From contig CAVTJX010000008.1 of the NCBI GenBank assembly GCA_963735175.1, forward strand, positions 124,001-188,000: a DNA stretch of 64,000 nucleotides, read 5' to 3'. The notes beneath the pieces were generated by a model. It searched no databases. It worked only from the letters and a program-made list of their open reading frames with translations, and was not told the origin of the DNA. Each line of letters starts with the position of its first letter. Position 1 is the first letter of the stretch. A program made the translations under genes and the position numbers. Positions 54,420-61,891 of this stretch are shown here, piece by piece. Source of the stretch: CAVTJX01 sp963735175. GTDB taxonomy: Bacteria > Electryoneota > RPQS01.

Positions 54420-56083
54420 ATGGCGAAGCGGGCGCACACGTCCACCGAGGAATATTTCCTTGCGGGGCGGGCGCTGCCGTGGTGGATTGCCGGGACGACG
54501 ATGGTGGCGACCTCGTTTTCCTGCGACACGCCGCTCTATGTCACGCGGCTCGTGCGCACGGCGGGGATTTACGAAAACTGGCAGTGGTGGTGCTTCGGCA
54601 TCGGCAGTCTGTTCGCCACCTTCTTCCTCGCGCCCCTGTGGCGGCGGGCGAAGGTGCTGACTGACGTGGAGCTGACGCTCTTGCGCTACGGCCCGACGAA
54701 GGCCGCCAAGGGCTTGCGCGCCTTCCGCGCGCTGTGGCTCGCGCTGCCCATCAACGTCATCGCCATGGGCTGGGTGATCCTCGCCATGTACAAAATCACC
54801 AACGTCGCCGTGGGCTGGGACAAGCCGACCAGTGTCCTGCTGTTCACGGGCCTCGCCTTCGTCTACACGCTGGTCTCGGGCCAGTGGGGCGTGGCGCTGA
54901 CGGACCTCGTGCAGTACGTCATCATGCAGGGCGGGGCGATTATCTTTGCGGTCTATGCCGTCAACCACGTCGGCGGCCTGTCCGCGCTGCTCGCCAGTGT
55001 CGGCAGCGTCATCCAACCCGCGCAGCTCGCCATGACGCCGCCGCCGGGGCCGGGCGGCATTTTCAGCGCCAGTTTCTGGACGCCGGCCTTCACCGGGTTC
55101 ATCACCTTCATCGCCGTCACCTGGTGGGCCAATGTCAACAGCGACGGCGGCGGCAAGATCATCCAGAAGCAGAACAGTTGCAAAAACGAGCAGCACGCGC
55201 TGCTGGCGACGCTCTGGTACAGCCTCACCAACCTCGCCTTCCGCACCTGGCCGTGGGTGCTCGTCGGCGCTCGTGCTCGCTGGTGTTGTATCCCGTGATC
55301 GACGACCACGAGATGGCCTACCCGCGAATGATGATGGAGATCCTGCCCTATGGCTTGAAGGGCCTCATGCTGGCGAGCCTCGTGGCGGCCTTCATGAGCA
55401 CGGTCTCGTCCCAGCTCAACTGGGGCGCGAGCTACCTCGTGCACGACTTCTACCGCACCAACATCAAGAAGAACGCCCCCGACAAGCATTACGTCCGCGC
55501 CAGCATGGTGGCAACCTTCATCGTCATGATCGGCGCGGGCCTTGCGGCTTATTACACCACCAGCGTGACCACCGCCTTCCAGTTCGTGATCGCCTTCGGC
55601 GCGGGCACCGGGCCGGTGTACATCCTGCGCTGGTTCTGGTGGCGGATCAACGCCTGGAGCGAAATTTCGGCGATGATCGCCTCCAGCGTGATTACCCTTT
55701 CGCTGACGGGATACCCGCTCGCCTTCGGGCAGCGGCTGCTGATCATCACCTTCGGTTCGATGGCCGTGTGGCTGCTGGTGACCTTCCTCACCAAACCCGC
55801 GCCGCTGGAAGCCCTGGCGGAGTTCTACCGCCGCACGCGCCCGGTGGGCGTCTGGGGTCCCGTGCGGCGCTGGTCGCGCTCGCAGGGTTTGGTAACACCC
55901 AAGGCCGTGCCGGCGGGCGCGCCGTTCATGGGCTTCGTCTGGGGTCTCGCTCTGGTCTTCGGCCTCACCCTCGGCATCGGCTATTCCGTGCTGCTGAATC
56001 CCGTCCCGGCGATGATCTGGTACGGCGTCTCCATCATCGGTCTGATTGGCCTCTGGAAAGCAAAGTTTCTGCGCACGAGCTAA
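54420..56083 (+). CDS. Sodium:solute symporter (SSS) family, two frame breaks, 5' end unclear
   Basis: Multi-helix transporter: KRAHTSTEEYFLAGRALPWW, MVATSFSCDTPLYVTRLVRT, FITFIAVTWWANVNSDGGGK, NLAFRTWPWVLV, then after two extra bases near 55268 and 55277 VLYPVIDDHEMAYPRMMMEI, LASLVAAFMSTVSSQLNWGA and YLVHDFYRTN. ATG 54420 is the first normal start, but the open frame upstream (from 54297) encodes NLNNLDWAIIIAYNVLSLAV, the expected first helix, without any ATG, GTG or TTG. So the true start has been lost or altered near 54300-54360, just after the HEPN gene. Substrate unknown; resembles proline/sugar SSS proteins of FCB bacteria. Confidence 0.8.
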
Positions 56084-56127
56084 GAGCAGTATGAAGTATG
56101 AAGGATGAACGGCACCCTAATCCCGGA

Positions 56128-56190
56128 CGAGCCGGGTTGGGCATGGTGCAGACCAATCGCCTGCGCACCGACAAAAACCCGGCCGGAATC
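56128..56190 (+). repeat. 63-base ccgggtt element, copy 1
   Basis: Starts cgagccgggttgggcatg, 24-base variable centre, ends gacaaaaacccggccggaat c. The inner ends ccgggtt/aacccgg pair. Same length as copy 2 (60583-60645). Confidence 0.7.
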
Positions 56191-56207
56191 GATGCCTTCC
56201 CCTTCTG

Positions 56208-56269
56208 ACTCGGATTTCTCGCTTCGTTCTGACTCGGATTTTGGATTTTGGATTTCGAATTTCCTTCTT
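56208..56269 (+). repeat. AT-rich repeat upstream of SH3 gene
   Basis: gactcggatttctcgcttcg, then gactcggattttggattttg gatttcgaatttccttctt. Same family as 15724-15764 and 20826-20861; followed by aggagg and the ATG at 56284. Confidence 0.65.
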
Positions 56270-56283
56270 AGGAGGCTTCGCAC

Positions 56284-56628
56284 ATGGGCCGCAAAGTACG
56301 GGTGATCTCGCCTTACGAGGCGATGTATCGGATTCCGCTGACGGTGCAAACGGGCGACGAAGTGGCGCTCGGGCAGCACGACATGGAATGGCCGGGTTGG
56401 GTCTGGTCGACCGACAGACGCGGCAACGCCGGTTGGGCGCCCGAGAGCTATATGCAGGTGTTCGGCGCCACCGGCCACATGGTCCGCGACTACACGGGCC
56501 GCGAGTTGTCGGTAAGCGTCGGCGACGAGCTGACGGTAGAAGACGAGGAAAGCTACTGGCTGTGGTGCACGAACGCCCACGGCGAAAGCGGCTGGGTGCC
56601 GGAAAAGAATGTTGAGAACGTGGAGTGA
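56284..56628 (+). CDS. Two-SH3-domain protein
   Basis: 114 residues. First SH3-like domain about 1-60 (VRVISPYEAMYRIPLTVQTG, EWPGWVWSTDRRGNAGWAPE), second 62-114 (MVRDYTGRELSVSVGDELTV, WLWCTNAHGESGWVPEKNV). The ALYDY-like start and W..C..G..GWVP pattern is a standard SH3 of eukaryotic-like type, rare in bacteria but known for variant SH3 proteins. Ribosome site aggagg at 56270. The stop overlaps the GTG start of the methyltransferase gene (GTGA), so the two are co-translated. A binding role is likely; the partner is unknown. Confidence 0.8.
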   Translation: MGRKVRVISPYEAMYRIPLTVQTGDEVALGQHDMEWPGWVWSTDRRGNAGWAPESYMQVFGATGHMVRDYTGRELSVSVGDELTVEDEESYWLWCTNAHGESGWVPEKNVENVE

Positions 56629-57381
56629 CAGTGGTCGAACCGCAGCTTCCCACCAAGCGGCAGATCAGCGACTGGTCGCGGCTCACGCAGAAGAAATACC
56701 GCCGCGAAGCCGGGCGCTTTCTGATCGAGGGCCGGATCTGTGTTGCCGAGGCGCTGGCCGCCCACGCCGACCTCGAAGCGATCCTCGTGCTGCAAAGCGA
56801 GCTCCCCGCCTGGCAGGAGATCGCGCACGGTCGTGCCGCGCGGGTGTTCGTGGTCAACAGTGACATCTTCGACCGCTTCGCCAAAGTCGAGAGTAGCCAG
56901 GGGATCGTCGCCGTGGGTGGCGTGTTCCGTTTGCCTGCTCGCGAAGGCACCCTCGCCATCGCCTGCGAGCAGGTGAGCGATCCCGGCAACTGCGGCGGGC
57001 TGCTGCGCGTGGCGGATTTCTTCGGCGCGAGCGAACTCTATCTCGGGCGCGATTCGGCGGAGATCTGGAATCCCAAGGTCGTGCGCGGCAGCATGGGCTC
57101 CATCTTTCATCAACCCGTGCGCGCAGACGCGGACCTTGCCGAGGTGATAAAATACTGGCCGGGAGCGAGCGTCGCCACGGTCTCGCACGGCGGCCACGCG
57201 CTGCGCGGCAAGCCATCGCTGCCCGGTCCGGTGCTGTTGGTGCTGGGTCACGAAACACGCGGCCTCTCGCCGGAACTCGCCGCCCTTTGCACGCATCAAC
57301 TCGACGCTCGCCCCCACCGGCGAGGCCGAGAGTCTGAACCTCGTCACCGCCGCCGCTGTCTTCGCGTATGCGCTGAGTTAA
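56625..57381 (+). CDS. TrmH/SpoU-family RNA 2'-O-methyltransferase, one frame break
   Basis: About 250 residues. N-terminal substrate-binding part (SDWSRLTQKKYRREAGRFLI then EGRICVAEALAAHADLEAIL) followed by the knotted SpoU domain: IACEQVSDPGNCGGLLRVAD, ASELYLGRD, NPKVVRGSMGSIFHQPV and LLVLGHETRGLSPELAALC. The frame breaks near 57296; the last motif then reads APTGEAESLNLVTAAAVFAY, the SLN box that closes the trefoil knot, ending at 57381. Methylates a ribose 2'-OH in rRNA or tRNA (family). Target nucleotide unknown. A REP copy follows at 57401. Confidence 0.87.
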
Positions 57382-57400
57382 CCGCGCCCGCGCCTCTGCC

Positions 57401-57425
57401 TGTAGTGCCGCACGGCTGTGCGCTC
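57401..57425 (+). repeat. REP palindrome, copy D
   Basis: tgtagtgcc then gcacggctgtgcgctc, two changes from copy A at 30467. 26 kb from the RAYT gene, so the element has been mobile in this genome. Confidence 0.75.
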
Positions 57426-57440
57426 CGTATTTTTCTATCG

Positions 57441-57471
57441 TCGCCGTGGTGACTCTCCAGAGTCACCCGTC
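57441..57471. repeat. ctccag stem-loop, copy 1
   Basis: ggtgactc/gagtcacc arms (57448-57467) around tcca. Other copies at 58747-58779 and 60658-60690. Confidence 0.65.
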
Positions 57472-57529
57472 CGCTTCACTCGATCCTGACATCATAAAAA
57501 TCCGCCGCTTCTGTAACCGTTGGGACCGC

Positions 57530-58658
57530 ATGAAGTCTGTTCTGCTTTTCGTTTTTCTGCTTTCAGCGTTTCAGTGTTTCAGCGTTTCAGCGTTTGCTCA
57601 ATTGCTCTTGCCCGATTCGCTGCTGCGTCCCGATTCGCTGGGAATCTATCATCCCGCCGCAATGCCGCAGCGCGAGCGGCGATTCTACGTCATTCCCGCT
57701 CCGGTAGTGGCCTACACGCCGGACACAGGCTGGCTGGGCGGAGTCTACGTCGCCGCCATCACGCATCTGCGCGGCGCGAAGCAACCCTCCACGCTGCCGC
57801 TGAAAATTATTTACAGCGAGCGAAAGCAGCTGGTGGCCAGCATCGAGCCGGAACTCATGAGTCGCAACTGGCGGGTGAAGAACGAAACCGAATACCAGCG
57901 TTGGCCCAGCACCTTCTGGGGGATCGGCAACGCCACGCGTGACGGGCAGGAAGAGCAATTCACCGCGCAAAGTTTCCGCTTTGAACTCGGAGTCAGTAAG
58001 CAAGTGCGGCCGCACCTGTACCTTGGCCTTGGCGAAAAGTTCAAGCAGATCAAAATCACAAAGGTGGAGGTTGGCAAACGGCTGGAGACAGCCGGGCCGC
58101 GCGGAATGAAAACGATTTCCGGCCTCGGCGCGGGCGGGGCGTGGGATACGCGCGACAATAATTTCTTCCCGCACTCCGGCAGCTACCACCAGCTTTCCAT
58201 GTATGTTTTCCGGCGCGGCCTGGGCAGCGACTATACCTACAACCGCTACTGGATCGATTTGCGCCGCTACCTGCCGCTGGGAGGCACGCACACCCTCGCC
58301 GTGCAGGGCTTCGGCGCGTTTACCGAAGGCACGCCGCATCTTCTCCACGCTCGCGCTCCTCGGTGGCGAAACGCGCCTGCGCGGCTACAACGAAGGCCGC
58401 TATCGCGACAATCAATACGTCATGGCGCAGGCCGAATACCGCTTCCCCATCGTCTGGCGATTCCGCGGCGCGGTCTTCGCCGGCGCGGGAGACGTCTCCG
58501 ATGAGCTGCCGCGCTTCGCCGGACGTGAATTCAAACACTCCGTCGGCGGCGGCTTGCGTTTTCTTCTGATCCCGAAGGAAAAGATCAGCATTCGCCTCGA
58601 TGCCGGCTTCGGCAAAGGCTCGACCGGAACCTACCTGTCCATCAACGAAGCCTTCTGA
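57530..58658 (+). CDS. BamA/Omp85-type surface antigen beta-barrel, one frame break
   Basis: Start 57530 (MKSVLLFVFLLSAFQCFSVS) with a signal peptide; an upstream in-frame ATG at 57446 lies within repeat DNA. The mature part is the outer-membrane bacterial surface antigen (D15) barrel: RRFYVIPAPVVAYTPDTGWL, YQRWPSTFWGIGNATRDGQ, GVSKQVRPHLYLGLGEKF, GAGGAWDTRDNNFFPHSGSY. After a one-base shift near 58337: LALLGGETRLRGYNEGRYRD, AQAEYRFPIVWRFRGAVFAG, GLRFLLIPKEKISIRLDAGF, ending at 58658. About 375 residues; lacks POTRA domains, so more like a stand-alone D15 barrel (TamA/patatin-associated type) than true BamA. Confidence 0.82.
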
Positions 58659-58676
58659 TGTGGGAGGCGGCTGTAG

Positions 58677-58695
58677 GCGGGTCTCAGACCCGCCC
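58677..58695. repeat. ggcgggtctcagacccgcc palindrome, copy 1
   Basis: Perfect inverted arms ggcgggt/acccgcc. Copy 2 lies at 58720-58741, 25 bases further on. Confidence 0.6.
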
Positions 58696-58719
58696 GTGAA
58701 ACAACAATGAAATGAAAAG

Positions 58720-58741
58720 GGCGGGTCTCAGAACCCGCCCC
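58720..58741. repeat. gggcgggtctcagaacccgc palindrome, copy 2
   Basis: Arms gggcgggt/acccgccc around ctcaga. Same family as 58677-58695. Confidence 0.6.
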
Positions 58742-58746
58742 AAACT

Positions 58747-58779
58747 GCGCGGTGGCGAATCTCCAGACTTCGCCGCGCG
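58747..58779. repeat. ctccag stem-loop, copy 2
   Basis: ggcgaa (58754-58759) and ttcgcc (58769-58774), extended by gcgcggt/ccgcgc, around tctccagac. Stem sequence differs from the other copies but still pairs. Confidence 0.6.
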
Positions 58780-58820
58780 TCATTTCCTCAACACGGCGCA
58801 GAAATAGCCGATACATGCAT

Positions 58821-60364
58821 ATGAATCTGTCTGTCGCTATTGGCCTCTTATGGGATGAAGCGGAGATTCGCGGCGAGCTGATCTGCGAGCACCGCGTGCG
58901 TTGCCGCGTGGACTGCTGCCGCGAGCTGGATCTCGGCGTCCGCGCCGGGTCGTTCCGCGCCCGCTTTGCCGGCGGCGAACGCGCCGCGCAGTGGGGCGTG
59001 CGCCTCGCCGAATCGTTTTCGCCCGCGCATGCCGCCGCCGTGCTCGCGCCGCTGTCGGCGCATCACGAATTCGATGTTGACGTCATCGAAGCCGGTCGCG
59101 CGTGGTCATCGCACCGCGGGCACACTCGAAAATCGCGTCTGGTGGCCGGTGGTCAAAGCCGCTTCGCGGGCTGACGCCGAAGTTGTGCTGCAAGAACTGT
59201 CGCGCCTGCCCGAGGTCGATCCCGTCGGCCTTTTCCTTGTCCGTCTCGACCGCGCCGCCGCCAACGCGCCCTTCGAATTCACGCTGGGTGATTTTTCGGC
59301 ACGCGTCTTGGAAGTCATCACCGAGCCCGTGCAGGATGTCTCGGTGTTCTGGCTTTACGACGTGCCCATCGGGCGCGGCTTCCACTGGGAGCGCAAGGAG
59401 CAGCTCGAATACCGCGGCGGCCTGCGCCTGTTTTCGCCCGGCGGCGGGCTGACGGCGACGAACCGGCTGTCGCTGGAAACGTATCTCGAGAGCGCCGTGG
59501 GCAGCGAAATGCGCAGCGATCTCCCCGCGGCGTTCTCGCAGGCGCAGGCCATCGCCGCGCGCTCGACGGTGCTCGCCACGGCGGGCCGCCACCACTACGC
59601 CGACGGCTTCGACGTCTGCAACGACGACCATTGCCAGTGCTACCAGGGCACAAAACGCGAAGCCGGCGCAGTGATCGCCCCCGTCCGCGAAACTGCCGGG
59701 CAAATTCTGGTCTCATCCCTCATCCCTCTATCCCTCATCCCTGCGCGTCGTCGATGCCCGTTACGCCAAGTCCTGCGGCGGCGCCAGCGAGCGCTACGAA
59801 GCGGCCTGGGGCGAAGAAGGCCCGGATTATTTCGCCGTGCGGCCCTGCGGCGATTACCTGTTGCCCGATCTCACGCGCGAGGACGAAGCGCGCGCGTTTC
59901 TCATGAATCCGCCGCCCGCTTACTGCAACGGCGAGTTGCATCCCTATCCCGATCCGTGGGACAAGGATCCGCTCTTCCGCTGGCAGTTCCGCTTCACGCG
60001 CGCGGACCTGGGCGCGCTCATCGAATCCAAAACCGGCGCGCGCATCGGCGACGTGGCGGCGCTGCACGTGGCGCGGCGCGGCGCGTCGGGACGGATTCTC
60101 GCGCTCGATATCGTGGGCAGCGACGGCCTGCTGCGCGTGAACGGCGAGCTGCACATCCGCCGCGCGCTTTCGCCTTCGCATCTGCCCTCGTCCTATTTCG
60201 TCATCGACGCGGACGCGGACGAGATCACGCTCACCGGCGGCGGCTGGGGTCACGGCGTCGGCCTCTGCCAACTCGGTGCCGCCGCCATGGCCAAAGCCGG
60301 CTGGAGCACAGAGCGAATATTGGAGCACTACTACCCGCACAGTCAATTACAAACGCTCCTGTAG
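58821..60364 (+). CDS. SpoIID/LytB-domain protein, two frame breaks, one from a 28-base TCATCCC repeat
   Basis: Start 58821 (MNLSVAIGLLWDEAEIRGEL), or the ATG 6 bases upstream; the in-frame ATG 58752 lies in a stem-loop repeat. N-terminal 95 residues, then a one-base break near 59112 leads to WWPVVKAASRADAEVVLQEL and the SpoIID core: RLSLETYLESAVGSEMRSDL, FSQAQAIAARSTVLATAGRH, CNDDHCQCYQGTKREAGAVI. At 59713-59740 a 28-base run of tcatccc units interrupts it; the frame then resumes as VVDARYAKSCGGASERYEAA, ITLTGGGWGHGVGLCQLGAA and AKAGWSTERILEHYYP. SpoIID-type proteins cleave peptidoglycan stem-free glycan (lytic transglycosylase, known in sporulation), in non-spore formers perhaps in wall remodelling. 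Confidence 0.82.
59713..59740 (+). repeat. TCATCCC microsatellite inside the SpoIID gene
   Basis: Four units based on tcatccc, 28 bases, not a multiple of three. Similar runs lie at 61868-61898 and 31993-32016 between genes. Confidence 0.7.
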
Positions 60365-60375
60365 CGCCCAGCTTG
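60360..60375 (+). repeat. REP-like palindrome head, overlapping SpoIID stop
   Basis: tgtagcgcccagcttg; the TAG stop of the SpoIID gene (60362-60364) lies in it. Inverted mate at 60451-60471, so the two ends can pair across 75 bases. Confidence 0.65.
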
Positions 60376-60450
60376 TCCGCTGAGCGAGACCTTCGACGAA
60401 GTCGGACTGGGCTGACTTATCACCCCATCCCACTCTGCGCGTGTGACGGA

Positions 60451-60471
60451 GCCCAGCAAGCTGGGCGCTAC
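60451..60471 (-). repeat. REP-like palindrome, inverted mate
   Basis: gcccagcaagctgggcgcta c. Same as 17702-17722. Confidence 0.7.
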
Positions 60472-60582
60472 GTCAGACCCCGAATCACCTTGCGCCGGTG
60501 ATCCACGACGATGCAATGTAGGGGAGGGTTAAGGTCTTCCGCAACCCTCCCGCCCTGATCGCCGCGCATTCTCTGTTCCTGC

Positions 60583-60645
60583 CGAGCCGGGTTGGGCATG
60601 ACGCGAAACAATTGCAGCGGCATAGACAAAAACCCGGCCGGAATC
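60583..60645 (+). repeat. 63-base ccgggtt element, copy 2
   Basis: cgagccgggttgggcatg, variable centre, gacaaaaacccggccggaat c. Outer ends identical to copy 1 at 56128. Confidence 0.7.
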
Positions 60646-60657
60646 CGCATTTTCCGC

Positions 60658-60690
60658 TCGCCGTGGTGTCTCTCCAGAGGCACCCGTCTG
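60658..60690. repeat. ctccag stem-loop, copy 3
   Basis: ggtgtctc/gaggcacc arms (60665-60684), one G-T pair, around tcca. Related to 57441-57471. Confidence 0.65.
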
Positions 60691-60726
60691 TATTAATCTG
60701 CTGCGAAACCGGAGGTTTCTAAGAAC

Positions 60727-61787
60727 ATGAGTGATAAGTTCAATTATCGCGATTCGCTTCTTCGGCGTATCCAGATCTCAGTGTCCGATCCGATAGAGAG
60801 TAATAGCTTTGATGAGTTGGTTGTGCAATTGGCATTCGAGTCTATCGACGAACGGACGAGCTTTCATACCAGTTTGGTCTTTTCTCCTTTGAAGCTTGCA
60901 ATGCTTGGCGTGAAAGAGCCATATGTAATCAGTGAAAAAGAGATGGGTGAGTTTGTCAAATGGACAGTAATTAATGGTACCTATCGCAATAATAGCAATC
61001 TGCTATTGATCGAGGAAGGCGCTCAAGGCAATATAAGTTATCAGGCTGATCGTAACGGAAAGCTCGTTTTAAATTATCCGCCACTTATTGATTTGCCAGT
61101 ACGCGAAAGTCAGTTGTGCCGGCGAGCGATCATATTCGAATTGTATCACGCTGGCATTGTAAATCGCAAAAGTCTTCTTAAGATAGTGCATATGCCAGAG
61201 CGATCCGTACAGGATGAACTTAATGGGCTTGGCGGTTCACAATTTCTGGGTCATATGCATGCATCAAGCATCCACGACGATCATGCCGACATCTTCTTGA
61301 CAATGGCGGGCGTGAGTACTACGAAAAAAGCCTACATCGCCGCACCGGTGTCGCCTTCATCATTGCCGCATGTCACGCCTACGATCCGGAAGGTGCAATC
61401 GTTGAGGGGAAAGAGGCCTCGCATCTGAAAGTACTGGAGCTATTCAAGAGCACATTAAGTGGCGCTGGATATGATCCAAAGTTTCAAGAACATGAGGAAC
61501 CGCACAAGAACATCTATGTAGACATCTTTGATTACATAGATACAAGTGAAATCGTGATCGCCGACATCACTTGGGAAAGGCCAAGTTGCTACATCGAAAT
61601 TGGCTATGCTCTTGCGCGTCAAAAGCCAACGCTTCTGTTTGTTGAAGCGGGATATTTCAAATCGCGAATGAAGGAAAGATTACCATTTGACCTATCCGTC
61701 GTCAAGTATCAAGAGTATTCTTACGGAGAGCCAGAAAAACTGATAAAGGATCTTCTTGAGCGGGTCAATGTCTGGCGCGGAAGGTGA
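60727..61787 (+). CDS. Winged-helix plus deoxyribosyltransferase/TIR-like effector, one frame break at an A6 run
   Basis: N-terminal about 205 residues (DSLLRRIQISVSDPIESNSF, then SLLKIVHMPERSVQDELNGL, a helix-turn-helix-like segment). At acgaaaaaagcc (about 61320-61332) the frame moves by minus one and continues GVAFIIAACHAYDPEGAIVE, LFKSTLSGAGYDPKFQEHEE, IDTSEIVIADITWERPSCYI, EIGYALARQKPTLLFVEAG. This last domain matches nucleoside 2-deoxyribosyltransferase/TIR-like folds used as NAD or nucleotide effectors in some defence proteins. Whether both parts are one protein depends on the A6 slip or on a base error. AT-rich, solitary, with a strong ribosome site (ggagg). Confidence 0.72.
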
Positions 61788-61835
61788 TGCTGATATCATC
61801 GTACAATCACCCCCGCCCTCGAACCATGATAACGC

Positions 61836-61861
61836 AAAAGCAGCCCCCGCGGCTGCTTTTT
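61836..61861. terminator. Bidirectional terminator
   Basis: aaaagcagcc (61836-61845) pairs with ggctgctttt (61851-61860), loop cccgc, T-run following. Between the effector (+) and peptidase (-) genes. Confidence 0.85.
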
Positions 61862-61891
61862 CGCATATCATCCCTCATTCCTCACCCTTCC

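Larger units (their letters stand above)
60365..60726. other. 362-base gap of repeats
   Basis: Occupied by the REP-like inverted pair, the 63-base ccgggtt element and a ctccag stem-loop (entered separately). No gene seen. A small hairpin gaaacc (60705-60710) / ggtttc (60714-60719) encloses the ggagg ribosome site of the next gene. Confidence 0.5.

Noticed and set aside
57446..57529. Longer start for the surface antigen at ATG 57446
   Set aside because: It falls within a stem-loop repeat and would hide the signal peptide that begins at 57530.
58752..58820. ATG 58752 as start of the SpoIID gene
   Set aside because: It lies within the ctccag stem-loop repeat; the conserved part begins after 58815/58821.
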